Part shown: piece by piece, positions 21,870 through 34,938 of the stretch | Position numbering within the stretch: the stretch's first letter is position 1 | How the letters are laid out: each line of letters begins with the position of its first letter | Source of the DNA: Paulinella micropora | Taxonomy: Eukaryota; Cercozoa; Imbricatea; Euglyphida | Length of the DNA: 56,004 bases | Reading direction: 5' to 3' | NCBI GenBank assembly: GCA_009731375.1 | Contig: BJOX01000066.1 | Coordinates: forward strand, 99,387 to 155,390 | Position numbers and translations under genes: made by a program | The notes under the pieces: generated by a model | Database searches by the model: none | What the model saw: the letters and a program-made list of their open reading frames with translations, nothing else | Told to the model about the DNA's origin: nothing

Positions 21870-23136
21870 GTACATACATACATACGTACATACATACATA
21901 CATACATATGTACATACATACATACATACATACATACATACACACATACATACATACATACATACATACATACATACACACATACATACACACACGCATA
22001 CATACATACATACACGCATACATACATACGTACATACATACATACATACATACATACACGCATACATACAACATACATACATACATACATACATACATAC
22101 ATACATGCATACATACATACATACACACATACATACACACATACATACATACATACATACATACATGAATACATACATACATACACACATACATACATAC
22201 ATGCATACATGCATACATACATACATACATACATATGTACATACATACGTACGTACATACAATGATACATACAATGATACATGCATGCATGCATGCATGC
22301 ATGCATTCATACATACATACATACATACATACATACAGGCATGCATACATACATACATACATACATACACGCATACATACATACATACACACATACATAC
22401 ATACATACAGACATACATACAGACATACATACATATATACATACATACATACATGCGTGCATACATGCATACATACATACATGCATACACATACATACAT
22501 GCATGCATAGATACATACATACATACATACATACATGCATACATGCATACATGCATACATACATACATACATACATATATACGTACACACACACACACAT
22601 ACATACATACATATGTCATACATACATACATACATATATATATATATACATACAAACATAACATACATAATTATAACATACATAACATACATATGATAAC
22701 ATACATAAAATACATATAATAACATACATAACACAGTAACATACATAACATATACATACATACTACCTTCCTTCCTTTATTCCTTCGTTCCTTCCTTCGT
22801 TCCTTCCTTCATGCATTCCTTCGTTCCTTCCTTCCTTCATTCATTCCTTCCTTCATTCCGTCCTTCCTTTCCATTCTTTCTTTCTTTCTTCCTTCCTTCC
22901 TTCCTTCATTCATTCATTCATTCATTCCTTCCTTCCTTCCTTTCTTCCTTCATTCATTCCTTCCTTCGTTCCTTCCTTCCTTCCTTCCTTCTTTCCTTCC
23001 TTCCTTCTTTCCCTCCTTCCTTTACTCCTTCCTTCCTTCCTTCCTTCCTTATGTATGTATGTATGTATGTATGTATGTATGTATGTATTTATGTGTATGT
23101 GTGTATGTGTATGTATGTATGACATATGTATGTATG
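21683..23136. repeat. Compound microsatellite: (ACAT)n, (TTCC)n, (TATG)n
   Basis: ACAT with GCAT and TACG variants spans about 21683-22760. TTCC/TTCA units follow at 22765-23048 and TATG at 23049-23136. Encoded frames are artefacts of the period. Confidence 0.93.
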
Positions 23137-23577
23137 TATCTAAGGAGGACACCAAAAGAAAGGATCTGGAAGGAATAGAAGGAAGGAGGGATGGAGGGAG
23201 CGAAGCTTAACTCTAGTAACTGGACGAGGAGAGAAAGAACAAAAATACAGAAAAGCTAGAAAGGAAACAAACTAACAAACGATGTACACTGAAAGCTGCA
23301 TGGCGCGAAAGGTTTGTACCTTTGAGTTTTTTCCGGCAGTTGGAGGATGACAGATCTGCAAAAAATATACCGCAGAAGCTGTACTCTGACTAAGGGCGGC
23401 CGGACCGACCGAACTTAATAGGATGTCCTTTGTGTGGAAGTTGATTCGGATGGAAAATCGTCCTGACGCCACCCGTTGCCAAAAGCAGTTCTACAAGGCC
23501 TTTTTCACAAATCACAAGGGGGTCAGATGTTTTGCATAAATTCAGACAACAAGAGCCAAGTTTTCAGAAATTCACAA
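23137..23577. other. Unique island, possible exon remnant
   Basis: About 440 bp of mixed composition. A 38-codon frame (ATG 23423 to TAA 23537) reads MSFVWKLIRMENRPD and could be an exon end, but I recognise no domain and see no clear splice partner. Confidence 0.25.
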
Positions 23578-24320
23578 GGGGGGGGGGGGACATTTTTCTT
23601 TTTTTCTTTTTCTTTTTCTTTTTTCTTTTTTCTTTTTTCTTTTTTCTTTTTTCTTTTTTCTTTTTTCTTTCGACCTTGTTTTGTTTTTCTTTTTCTTTTA
23701 TTTTTTTTCTTTTTTTCACTCAGAATTCTTTTTCTTTTCTTTTCTTTTCTTTTCTTTTTCTTAACTTTTCTTTTGCTTTTCTTTGTCTTAGCTTTTGCTT
23801 TTAATTTCTTTAATTTCTTAGCTTCTTTCTTGTTCTTTCTTCTTTCTTCTTCTTTCTCTTCTTTCTTCTTCTTTCTTCTTCTTTCTTCTTTCTTCTTTCT
23901 TCTTTCTAGCTAGCTATTGACCTTCTTTCTCTTTTAGCTTTCTTATTTCTTCTTCTTTCTTTTTTTACGCAAACACTGTTTTAATAGCCACTCTTATACG
24001 TAGAAGAGATACAATGGAAGAGGTATCAATAGATAAAATGGAAGAAGAAGAAAGAAAACGCTAATAAGAAAAGAAAAAGCTAAGGCAAAGAAACGAAAGA
24101 AAAAGTTAAGAAAAAGAAAAGAAAAAGATCTAGAAAAGAAGAAAGAAGAAAGAAGAAGAAAGAAGAAGCTAAGAAATTAAAAAAGCTAAGACAAAGAAAA
24201 GAAATAGTGGTGGAAGCAAGCTGTTTATATGTGTTGCGGTTGAAACAGAGGTTGAGCTCAGCTAATAAGAAGATGGCCTGCAAAAGAAACAAGCACATTT
24301 CAAATCCAAACAAACTTCGA
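23578..24320. repeat. Poly-G, T/C-rich and mirrored A/G-rich low-complexity tract
   Basis: A G11 run at about 23578-23590 is followed by CTTTTTT/TTCTTC repeats to ~23960. An A/G-rich tract follows (AAGAAGAAAG, 24030-24200), roughly its reverse complement. No gene is seen. Confidence 0.8.
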
Positions 24321-24618
24321 GTTAACTGACATAATTAGGGATACATTTTAGTCTCATTTTGCATGCACTTATGTCTGCACAAGACAGAAGCAAGCACAAT
24401 CTAAGACAAAACGAAGAAGCAGCCTTTTATGCACCTGGATAGTGGTTAGTTTATGGCTGCGTAGTTCACGTCTTGGCACTGGCTCATTCTGATATGATGC
24501 CTGCGTGGGGCTGCTTCATTATGCTTTTATTCTCTGTTCAACATCCACAACACAACGCAGGTCATTCTTGACACACTGGGCCCACCGCCTGAATCGTTGA
24601 CACACGCTGCTTGCTGGC

Positions 24619-24656
<38 letters not shown>

Positions 24657-24900
24657 CGACAGATATCTAGACATAGTGGCCCTGTTCCTGGCACAATCCT
24701 CACACACATCAGTGTCTCCTAGTAACGAAGAACAATAAACGATGACTTCAACCTCATTAGTTCAACCGCTTCGTTGTCGGCGAGTCTGGTCGTTATTACT
24801 TGTGCCATGAGAGCTAATCAAGACCTTGAATAAGCTATGACTAGAGGAGAACGAAACTCTTGAAGTCATAGTTCATAGTACTTGCTAACTAACAAGCTGC
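24321..24900. other. Unique stretch with a short (ATAG)n
   Basis: Mixed-composition DNA with a (GATA)n of ~36 bp at 24619-24655. Minus-strand frames around the microsatellite read plausibly for ~30 codons (QRFRRWAQCVKNDLR) but match nothing I know. Confidence 0.35.
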
Positions 24901-25640
24901 CATGCGCTGCATTGTAGAGCATACACATAAAAATGCATTACAAGCGTACAAAAAATAGATACACATATGCATACATAGGCAGCAACGATGAGCACAGGGA
25001 GAGTAGGTGTCGGAAGGCCAGGGGTACATCACTTTCACACGTACATGCATATACATCGTACATACATACATACATAACATAACATAACATAACATAACAT
25101 AACGTAACGTGACATAACATAACATAACATAACATAACATAACATAACATACATACATACATATATGCATGCATGCATGCATGCATGCAATGCATACATA
25201 ACATCACATAACATACATACATACATACATACATACATACATGTACATACATACATGCATACATGCATACATACATACATACATACATACATGCATGCAT
25301 GCAAACACATACATGCATATACATTCATACATGCATGCATACATACTTGCATACATCCATCCATCCATCCATCCATCCATCCATACATCCATGTATCCAT
25401 GCATACATCCATACATCCATGCATGCATGCATCCATCCATCCATACATACACACATGCATGCACAAGTGCCCATGCATGAGCATGCCGAGTTTCCTGACT
25501 TACCCATACATAAATATGTATACACATACACATTATATATGTATGTAGGTAATGTATGTATGTATGTGTATGTATGTATGTGTATGCATGCATGCATGTA
25601 CTCATGCATGCATGTAGTATGTAAGCACTTGTGTGTACAC
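24901..25640. repeat. (ACATA)n / (ACAT)n / (GCAT)n / (CCAT)n microsatellites
   Basis: ACATA pentamers run at about 25064-25160, with ACAT, GCAT and CCAT tetramers to 25460. The orientation flips to TATG after ~25545. Confidence 0.85.
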
Positions 25641-26165
25641 ATGAACATATGTGTCAGGCGCCCGATCATTCGAATTCGCAGTTTCCTAACTTCGTCCTTC
25701 CCAAAATCCCCATCCGTTGCATCGAGACCGGAGAAGAGTAACTGCCGATCTTTTGCCTTTTTGCCCCTGCGTTGGCAATCTTTTGCCTTTTGTCCTTGTT
25801 GGAACCTTTTGGCTTTTTGTCATTGCGTAGCCAATATTTTGCCTCTTTTCCTTTGGTTTGGTTCTTGCGTTGCAAATCTTCTCTCTCTCTCTCTCTCTCG
25901 CTCGCTCCTGCTCACAGGTTTGAGTCCGTGGAGGCGGCCGCCGACTTTCACCGTATCATTTCCCTTTTCTCTCCTCGCCTGTCTAATCTTTTGTCATTTT
26001 CTCCTGGCCTTTCCAATCTTTTGCCATTTTTTCCTGGTCGTGTCAATCTTTTGCCTTTCTCCTTGCATCTGCCGATCCTTTGCCTTCCTGATCTTCGCAT
26101 GACCCATGTTCTGCCTTTTATTGTGCTCGTTTGCCAAGCGGTTGGCGTTTTTTTTCTCCCACGAA
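25641..26165. repeat. Degenerate ~30-bp minisatellite with core CAATCTTTTGCC
   Basis: The core recurs near 25748, 25777, 25802, 25837, 25980, 26010, 26045 and 26076 with drifting spacers (TTTTCCTGG, TTTGTCCTTG). A CT run interrupts it at 25880-25905. The long frame here comes from the repeat. Confidence 0.55.
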
Positions 26166-26175
26166 GTCGATCGTT

Positions 26176-26222
<47 letters not shown>

Positions 26223-26401
26223 TTCACTCATTCATTGATTCATTTTTTTTTAAATTTTTTTTATTATTTATTTATTCCCTGCACTCCCAGCCTTTTGCAT
26301 GGTTTTGTTGTTGGCGTGTGATAGATCGCGACGCTTGTCTGTACTACGCCGCGCTGAACACGGGGTGGTCTGCAGGCGGCTACCATTGGTCAACCTATCT
26401 A

Positions 26402-26458
<57 letters not shown>

Positions 26459-26581
26459 ATCTATCTATCTATCTAATCTATCTATCTATCTATCTATCTA
26501 TCTACCTACCTACCTACCTACCTACCTACCTACCTACTTACCTACCTACTTACATGCATACGTACCTCCCTACCTCCCTAC

Positions 26582-26618
<37 letters not shown>

Positions 26619-26631
26619 CATCTATCTATCC

Positions 26632-26681
<50 letters not shown>

Positions 26682-26819
26682 ATACCTATCTATCTATCTA
26701 TCTATCCATCCATCCATCCATCCATCCATCTATCTATCTATATATCTATCTATCTATCTATCTATCGATCTATCTATCCATCCATCCATCCATCCATCCC
26801 TCCTTCCCTCCTTTCCTCC

Positions 26820-26852
<33 letters not shown>

Positions 26853-26872
26853 ATATATACATATATATGTAC

Positions 26873-26917
<45 letters not shown>

Positions 26918-26944
26918 CTGTCTGTCTGTCTGTCTGTCTATCTG

Positions 26945-27016
<72 letters not shown>

Positions 27017-27030
27017 CCTATCAATCTTGT
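26166..27030. repeat. (TTTA)n, (TATC)n/(TACC)n/(CATC)n, (TA)n, (TGTC)n arrays
   Basis: TTTA runs at 26174-26224. TATC-type units cover 26396-26800 with TACC and CATC blocks. TA dinucleotides follow at 26834-26912, and TGTC/TATC to 27020. Confidence 0.93.
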
Positions 27031-28012
27031 CTGTCTTCAACACAGGCTGTATCACATGACGACAACATATTATGATAATAATTACTTTCGTCGTTATGTG
27101 GATGCAGGGAGAAGATCTAAGTTATCGCTGGGAGATCCCACCACCGCAAAAGATAATGCTGCAAGTGGACAAGTCAATAAATTTGACATCGTCTCACTTG
27201 ACTTGCCACATAGATTTTAATTAATATTACCAACGTCGTTCACGTGTCGAAATCGTGCAACTTTGCGCTCAGCTTTCTCGGTCACTAGTAGAGTTGAGGT
27301 AAGTCTGAAGGCACCGTTTGAAAGCTCAAGACAAGGGCTTCCAAAGGATGTAGTCAGTATTGGCGTATCTCAAATATTGATTGAGAGAAATGAGTGCAAA
27401 GTGGAATCGTTTTGCTAGTGGAATGTTGTTGGTACTGGTGATACTGCGACTGGTGTTGTATCTATCTATATCCACAATTCTCTCCTCTCCCTCTCTTTTT
27501 TACACCTTCCTACCTCCACACTTCCAGCTTCTTTTCTTTTTAAGACCATCAACTAGTAATATTTATATTTCTCAGTTGTGTACTTGAGCATACATAGCTT
27601 TAGAGACGTGTTGTGAACGCATGTGGCGTTGCTATATAAATATTTTTTTTCAAAATACGTGGAGACCGAGAGAAAATCAATGTATGTATTAATAACAATT
27701 TAATTAACCCTTATCCAGTCCGGTCACAAATTTAATTTAAAGAAACAAATGTCAGTCTGAGTTATTAATTAATTTGTATCTATAATATTGTATATTTCGG
27801 AACATAAGCGTGACTAGTCTAGTGTGATGTATGGATACATGTAGTACATGGAGGACAATCCCCTAGGCCTTGCTAGCTTTACCCTACTAGTTACACTTTA
27901 CTAGCTCAGTAGCTCTAGCTCAGTAGCTAGACACTAGAGACAGTCTAGCTAGTCCAGACAGTCGACAGTGGAAATTTGTGTCTAGTCAAAATTAACTCGC
28001 ACCCCCCCCCCC
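27031..28012. other. Unique stretch with unresolved exon-like pieces
   Basis: Acceptor-like CAACACAG (27046) and GGATGCAG (27107) precede short open frames, and GTTGAG|GTAAGT (27299) resembles a strong donor. No single frame is open between them, so I cannot build a gene. Downstream DNA to the gap is AT-rich, with a CTAGCTAG-rich patch (27870-27960). Confidence 0.3.
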
Positions 28013-28022
28013 NNNNNNNNNN
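28013..28022. other. Assembly gap (10 N)
   Basis: The gap directly follows a poly-C run. Confidence 0.95.
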
Positions 28023-28024
28023 TT

Positions 28025-28100
<76 letters not shown>

Positions 28101-28105
28101 TCTTG

Positions 28106-28139
<34 letters not shown>

Positions 28140-28719
28140 CTCACCTTACTACTAGTACTACTACTAGTACTAGCCTTACTGTACCCAATATCTAGAATAT
28201 TGGACCAAACCGGAGCCACCCCCAAAAAAGAGGGCTAATGGCGGGAATTTCCAGGCTGAAAATTGCAAAAAAAGTTTCGTTAGGCTGGCCCAGTGCAAAA
28301 TATTATGGCAAGGCCGCGATATTCAAGACAATATGTTTTTTTTTTACTCCCAACATATGTTGACACATGTTTGCTTTGAAGGGGCGACCCTGTAGAAGAC
28401 ACACACACACACACACACAAAAAGGGGGGAGGGGGGGGGGGGGGGCGCCCCCCCNNNNNNNNNNTAATTTATGTTTGTATGTGTATGTATGCATGTACGT
28501 ATGTATGCATGTATGCATGTATGCATGTATGTATGTATGTATGTATGTATATTACCTTGGGCGCTTCTGAGCCTCTGCTCTGTGTGTACTGGATATAACA
28601 CACACACACACATACTTACACATACATGCATACATACATACATACACGCATAGAGATAGATAGAGATAGAAAGAGCTAGAAAGAGCTAGAGATAGATAGA
28701 TGGAGAAGACACACACACA
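28023..28719. repeat. (CT)n, poly-G/C, (ATGT)n and (ACAC)n tracts with 10-N gap at 28455
   Basis: CT/TTTC repeats run to 28141. A ~200-bp unique patch follows, then (AC)n, G- and C-runs up to the gap 28455-28464, and ATGT repeats to 28552. No gene is seen. Confidence 0.8.
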
Positions 28720-29876
28720 CAAAAAGAGAATCCACACACAAACACACACAAAAAAGAGAATCCACACACAAACACCAAAAACACGAATCCACACACAAAA
28801 ACACACAAAAAAGAGAACCCACACACACAAACACACCTCAAAAACACGAATCCACACACAAACACACACAAAAAAGGGAATCCAAACACAAACACAGACA
28901 AAAACACGAATCCACACACAAAAACACAAAAAAAAAGAGAATCCACACACAAACACACAAAAAAAAAGAGAATCTACACACAAACACACACAAAAAGAGA
29001 ATCCACACACAAAAACACACAAAAAGAGAATCCACACACAAAAACACAAAAAAGAGAATCCACACACAAAAATACACCAAAAAAGAAAATCCACACACAA
29101 GCACACACAAAAAAGAGAATCCACACACAAACACACACAAAAAAGAGAATTCACACACAAACACACACACAGAAAGAGAATCCACACACAAGCACACACA
29201 AAAAAGAGAATCCACACACAAACGCACACAAAAAAAAGCGAATCCACACACACAAACACACCAAAAACACGAATTCACACACAAACACACACCAAAAAAG
29301 AGAATCCACACACAAACACACACAAAAAAGGGAATTCACACACAAACACACACAAAAAAAGAGAATCCACACACAAACACACACAAAAAAGAGAATCCAC
29401 ATACAAAAACACACAAAAAAAGAGAATCCACACACAAACACACACCCAAAAAAGAGAATCCACACACAAACACACACCAAAAAAGAGAATCCACACACAA
29501 ACACACACAAAAAAAGAGAATCCACACACAAAAACACAAAAAAAGAGAATCCACACACAAACACACAAAACAAAAAAGAGAATCCACACACAAACACACA
29601 CACACACACACACAAAAAAAAGAGAATCCACACACAAGCACACAAAAAAGAGAATCCACACACAAACACACACAAAAAAAGAGAATCCACACACAAACAC
29701 ACAAAAAAAGAGAATCCACACACAAAAACACACCAAAAACACGAATCCGCACACAAACATACACCACAAAAGAGAATCCACACACAAACACACACAAAAA
29801 AAGAGAATCCACACACAAACACACACCAAAAACACGTATCCAAACACAAACACACACAAAAAAAAGCGAATCCACA
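28720..29876. repeat. 1.15-kb minisatellite, ~27-bp unit (AAAGAGAATCCACACACAAA)
   Basis: More than 35 units of the form AAAAAGAGAATCCACACACA plus ACACACAC, with variants ACACGAATCC. The plus strand has almost no T except in GAATCC, so frames stay open on both strands. These are not genes. Confidence 0.93.
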
Positions 29877-29931
29877 CCGTCGTCCTCGTCGTCGTCGTCG
29901 TCGTCGTCTAGTACTACTGCTACTACTACTG

Positions 29932-29969
<38 letters not shown>

Positions 29970-30056
29970 GCTCCTGCTACTGCTACTCCTGCTGCTACTC
30001 CTGCTGCTCTCTACTGCGGCTACTGCTTTTTGCTGCTGCTACTACTACTACTACTC

Positions 30057-30098
<42 letters not shown>

Positions 30099-30323
30099 CT
30101 TCCACTCGTTCCCCTCTTTTCCCTTCTTCCCCCCCTTGCCATCCTTCTTCTCCTCCTCCTCTTCCTCTTCCTCTTCCTCTTCTTCTTCGTCTTCTTCTTC
30201 TTCTTCTTCTTCTTCTTCTTCTTCTTCTTCCTCCTCCTCCTCCTCCTCTCCTCCTCCTCCTCCTTTTTCCTCCTCCTCCTTTTTCCTCCTCCTCCTTTTT
30301 TCTCCTCATCCTCCTCCTCCTTC

Positions 30324-30377
<54 letters not shown>

Positions 30378-30792
30378 TGTTCCTTTCTTTCTTTCTTTCT
30401 TTCTTCTTTCCTCCTCCTTCCTTCCTTGCTTCCTTCCTTGTTTTTTTTTTCTTCCTTACTCCCTTTATTCCTTTTCTTACATCTAGCTTGAATCTAGCCA
30501 ACCATGCATGCTTTCATTTATTCATCCATCTTTCCTTCCTTCGCTCATTTTTGCCTTCCTTCCTCTTTTCCTCTTTTCGTTTTTTCTTTTGTCCCATATA
30601 TTCTTTCCCCCCTCCCTTTATTGCTTCCTTTCTCCATTCTTCCTTTCCTGTTTCGCTGGCGCTTCCTTCCTTTCTTTCCTGGCTTCCAGAGAATGTCGCG
30701 ACTCAAAAATTCTCATGAGAAAAGAGAGTCACATGCGGTTATTGCAATTTGGGAGAAGTGGACAGTATGGAGCAGCTCGCAAAAGAGGGTAG

Positions 30793-30848
<56 letters not shown>

Positions 30849-30900
30849 GCACACACGCACACACACGCACACACGCACACACTCACTCACTCTCTTACTC

Positions 30901-30964
<64 letters not shown>

Positions 30965-31003
30965 ACAGACACACAGACAAACACACACACACACACAGAC
31001 ACA

Positions 31004-31041
<38 letters not shown>

Positions 31042-31047
31042 CACACA

Positions 31048-31084
<37 letters not shown>

Positions 31085-31159
31085 CCTCTCTCTCTCTTCT
31101 CTCTCTTTCTCTCTATCTATCTATCTATCTATCTATCTCTCTCTCTCTTCTCTCTCCCT

Positions 31160-31221
<62 letters not shown>

Positions 31222-31505
31222 CTTTCTCTCTCTTCGGAGTCGCGTGTTCTTTCTGTCTGCCTCTCTCCCTCCTCCTCCCCCCCCCTCCCCACCTGCTCCT
31301 TCTTGTTCCTTCAAACAAGTGTATGTATACATGTATGTGAAGATTATGATGTATGCATGCACCTACCATACATTCGTATGTTTAGGTAACTGCAACATTG
31401 TAATATATTGAAAATTCACTTGTTTGTTTGTTAGTGTGTGCGCGTGTGTGATAGATAGATAGATAGATAGATAGATAGACAGATAGATAGATAGATAGAT
31501 AGATG
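29877..31505. repeat. (GTC)n, (TAC)n, (TTC/TCC)n, (CT)n, (CA)n, (GATA)n tracts
   Basis: Trinucleotide arrays span 29877-30310. CT and TTCC runs go to 30700. (CT)n alternates with (CA)n at 30795-31230, and GATA runs at 31450-31505. A short non-repetitive patch at 30690-30790 carries no clear gene. Confidence 0.88.
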
Positions 31506-31920
31506 AGATATCCACTAATGTCAGAAAAGGAGCGATTTCGTTAACCAAGGAGATCTATGGGCATTTCCCCGATGCCCTGCTAAGCCGTGAATTTGCACGG
31601 AAGGGAGAGACAGGCGGACCAGAGGAGCTCTCTCAACAGCATGTCTTGTTGAGAGTCCAAAACCTCCACAGTGCTGGCGGTACCAGGGCTTATTCCATTC
31701 CATAAGCTCCTTGCAGAACGAGCTCTCACCTCCATTACAGAGGACCCAGTAAGCAGATGGAGTTTTGAGACAATGGCAATATCCGCAGGACATCATCGAG
31801 AAGTAAACAGTCTACCATAAAGCGACAGAGCACTGTGGGTGGTATTCCGGGCTCAATAAGTGAGAAAGGGAACCCTGAGGGAACAGGATTGTGCTTTCCC
31901 ACGCTAATTTAGATGGATAA
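31506..31920. other. Unique ~400-bp island
   Basis: Mixed-composition sequence between two GATA arrays. It has a minus-strand frame of ~90 codons (31521-31796) with no recognised domain and no clear splice signals. It could be part of another dispersed repeat. Confidence 0.3.
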
Positions 31921-31928
31921 ATGGATAC

Positions 31929-31978
<50 letters not shown>

Positions 31979-33007
31979 GGATGGATAGATAGACAGATAG
32001 ACAGATAGATAGATAGAAGATAGATACAGAAATTGAAGTTGTGTGTTTGTGGCGTGCGTTGCAAACCTATCTTGTTCCCATGCGTTGCATGTGCGTGTCT
32101 GTAGGAACCGACTTTACATTCCTCCATGAAAACGAGTATTTCCTTTTCTTTCTTTCTTTTTTTCTTCCTTTCTTTCTCCATTTCTTCTTTCCTTCCTCCT
32201 TCCTTTTTCCTTCCTTCCTTCCTTCCTTCTTTCTTTCTTTCCATTCCGTGGGTCTTTCTTTCTTTTGTTTGCTCTTTACTTCTTTCCTTCTTTTCTTCTT
32301 TCCTTACTTCCTTTCTGATATTTTTGAATAAGTAAAATTTATCTTTCAAAATCCATACATACATACATACATATATATACATATATATATGTGAGTGTAT
32401 ATATATATATGTATATGTATATAAAATTTAGACAGAGAGAGAGAGAACACCCCCCCCCCCCCTTGTGTGTATGTGTGGAAGCTTCTTCTTCTTCTTCTTC
32501 TTCTTCTTCTTCTTCTTCTTCTTCTTCTTCTTCTTCTTCTTCTTCTTCTCTTTCTTCTTCTTCTTCTCCTCCTCCTCCTCCTTTTACTCCTTGCTCCTCG
32601 TCCTTTCTCTTCCTCTTTCTCCTCCTCTTTCTCTTCCTCTTTCTTTCGCTTCCTCTTTCTCTTCCTCTTTCTCTTCCTCCTTCTCTTCCTCCTTCTCTTC
32701 CTCTTTCGCTTCCTCTGTCTCTTCCTCTGTCTCTTCCTCTTTCTCTTCCTCTTTCTCTTCCTCCTTCCACGCTTCCTCCTTCCACTCCTCTTCCTCCTCT
32801 TCCTCCTCCTCCTCCTCTTCTTCTTCTTCTTCTTCTTCTTCTTCTTCTTCTTCTTCTTCTTCTTCTTCTTCTTCTTCTCCTCCTCCTCCTCCTCCTCCTC
32901 CTCCTCTTTCTTGTCCCCTCTTCCTTCTCTCCTCTTAAACAAAGACACCTAGCTTTTGTTATAATGACAAACAGCACATCATTTTTTGTCCTCCCTCTGC
33001 CTATCAG
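31921..33007. repeat. (GATA)n, CTTT/TTCC tract and 450-bp (TTC)n/(TCC)n array
   Basis: GATA runs at 31929-32020, pyrimidine-rich DNA at 32135-32330, poly-C at 32450, and TTC/TCC repeats at 32478-32930. The pyrimidine tract leads into the acceptor at 33007 (CTGCCTATCAG), so this is probably intronic. Confidence 0.75.
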
Positions 33008-33104
33008 GTTGATGTCGGGTGAGTTGCACCAAAACGGCAAGTACTGCTATCACTACTGCTGCGCAATACTAAGCCCGGACCCATATTGCATTGAAGGCAA
33101 GCTG
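33008..33104 (+). CDS. Exon encoding first half of an extended PHD finger
   Basis: The exon lies between CTATCAG and the donor GCTG|GTGTGT. Its frame reads HQNGKYCYHYCCAIL and DPYCIEGKL. This fits the ePHD (HC5HC2H) pattern in which a glycine-x-tyrosine/His-Cys pair precedes the central strand. It ends in phase 0 and joins the next exon (33355) in phase. Such fingers occur in chromatin and DNA-repair proteins, often with BRCT domains (plant BRCA1/BARD1 types). The exon upstream that would supply the first Cys pair is not found. Confidence 0.5.
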
Positions 33105-33354
33105 GTGTGTTCACAGCAAACTCTAACTTAATCAATCAAATCCCACAACTGAACTTGAACGTAGTTGGTTGTAAGATCAGCCAACAATATCGAATGCGTT
33201 GACGCAAGGAATGTGTAGTCCAAAACTTCCTGTTGCGATGTCAGTTGGTGTAGCCGTACATTAAATCAGCACTTATAATATTTTAAGATCTACCAGTTTG
33301 TACTACCTATTTTCTCAAAGCAACTAACTTACACATATGTCTTCTTCTGTACAG

Positions 33355-33553
33355 AATGGAGTTCCCGAAGATATCAAACGGGCGAAGGAAAACAAGTGCG
33401 TAGAGTGCCACAAAGCAGGAGCTTCGCTTGCCTGCGATTGTGGGTTTTGTAACCAAGGGCCTGGCGAACAGCTATATGTACATCTCCTGTGCGGCTTACA
33501 ACAGGGCGGAAATTTCCGCGGAAATTTAGAAGAATTTTACTATATGTGCCCAG
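33355..33553 (+). CDS. Exon encoding second half of the extended PHD finger
   Basis: After TTCTGTACAG the frame reads NGVPEDIKRAKENKCVEC, HKAGASLACDCGFC and YVHLLCGL, ending FYYMCPGH. The Cys/His spacing C-x2-C ... GASLAC-x-CGFC ... H-x2-C ... C-x2-H is that of an ePHD zinc finger. The frame stays open past the finger to 33615, so the 3' border is uncertain. A donor at CCCAG|GTCATT (33554) joins the next candidate exon in phase, but it removes the final His. Confidence 0.6.
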
Positions 33554-33900
33554 GTCATTCTCATATACTATATTGTATTGAATCCGTATATTATTGTAAT
33601 TATGCTAAACCATAAAACCACACTGTATTAGATTAGATTAGATTAGATTAGATTAGATTATGTATGTTAGGTTAGGTTAGGTTAAATCATGTTAAGCTAT
33701 GTTATGTCTATGTCACATTACTAAATTACATTATTTTATATTATATTATATTATATTATGATTTTTTTTTATTTCATTTTGTATTACTAGATGGATAGAT
33801 AGATAGGTAGTGGGGTAGTGAGGTAGGTAGGTACATTGGTTGTTAAATAGATAAAGATAAATGGAGTGAATGAATGAATTTGTGCGCGTTCTATGTTCAG
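33554..33900. repeat. Intron with (GATTA)n, (GGTTA)n and (TTATA)n pentamers
   Basis: Pentamer runs span 33629-33760. A TAGATA/TAGGTAGG patch follows at 33790-33835. The acceptor is CTATGTTCAG at 33900. Confidence 0.6.
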
Positions 33901-33983
33901 ACGACGCCAAAGAAAGGAAGCGAAAACAAGGCTCCAAAGTGGCCAAAGAGAAGAAAGCTCTTGAAATCTGTCATCAAGACAAT
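33901..33983 (+). CDS. Lysine-rich linker exon (3' border unclear)
   Basis: With one base from the previous exon the frame reads DDAKERKRKQGSKVAKEK and then ALEICHQDND. It runs into a GATAT microsatellite without a clear donor. It looks like a basic nuclear linker, but the call is weak. Confidence 0.3.
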
Positions 33984-34230
33984 GATATGATATGATATGA
34001 TATGATATGATATGATATAATATGATATGATATATGATGTATGATGTATGATGTATGATATATGATATATGATACATGATATATATGATATATGGTTCCG
34101 ACTCTAACTCCGACTCCGACTGTAAAAGTATATCAACTACATAGAAGAAAAACACATTAGGCTTAAAGGAAAGCTTCATTCTTCAAGCAGTACATTAAAT
34201 CAACTATAAGCCATCAGTGGCAATAGTAGT

Positions 34231-34266
<36 letters not shown>

Positions 34267-34432
34267 AAGTAATAGTAGAAGTAATACTAGAAGTAGTAGT
34301 AGTAGTAGTAGTAGTAATAATAGTAGTAGTAGTAGTAGCAGTAGTAGTAGTAACAGCAGCAGCAGTAGCAGTAGTAGTAGTAGTAGTGGTGGTAGTAGTA
34401 GCAGTAGTAGTAGTAGTAGTAGTAGTAGTTAA

Positions 34433-34527
<95 letters not shown>

Positions 34528-34598
34528 TTGCTATCTACTGTCATACATCCATGCATACTAGTGCTACTACTACTACTAACATACTACTACTACTGCTA

Positions 34599-34676
<78 letters not shown>

Positions 34677-34737
34677 ACACGAATACTACTACTAGCACGA
34701 ATACTGCTATACTACTACTACTACTACTACTACAGTA

Positions 34738-34796
<59 letters not shown>

Positions 34797-34820
34797 CACT
34801 ATTACTTCTACTACTACTAT

Positions 34821-34904
<84 letters not shown>

Positions 34905-34938
34905 TAATAATAATAATAATATAATTTTAATAGTAATA
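33984..34938. repeat. (GATAT)n, (AGT)n, (ACT)n and (AAT)n arrays
   Basis: GATAT/TGATA runs to ~34095. AGT repeats span 34228-34527 and switch to the reverse-complement ACT at 34560-34868. AAT leads into the SINE at 34939. The AGT-to-ACT switch makes a large inverted repeat. Confidence 0.9.

Noticed and set aside
28552-29911. Frames of several hundred codons (KKRIHTQT and CVCVWIL repeats)
   Set aside because: Product of the 27-bp minisatellite and its strand composition.
32339-33040. Arg/Glu- or Leu/Ser-rich frames
   Set aside because: Translations of TTC/TCC repeats in an intron-like pyrimidine tract.
33630-33690. Telomere-like repeats (GATTA/GGTTA)
   Set aside because: Short pentamer runs inside a gene intron, not a telomeric hexamer or heptamer array.
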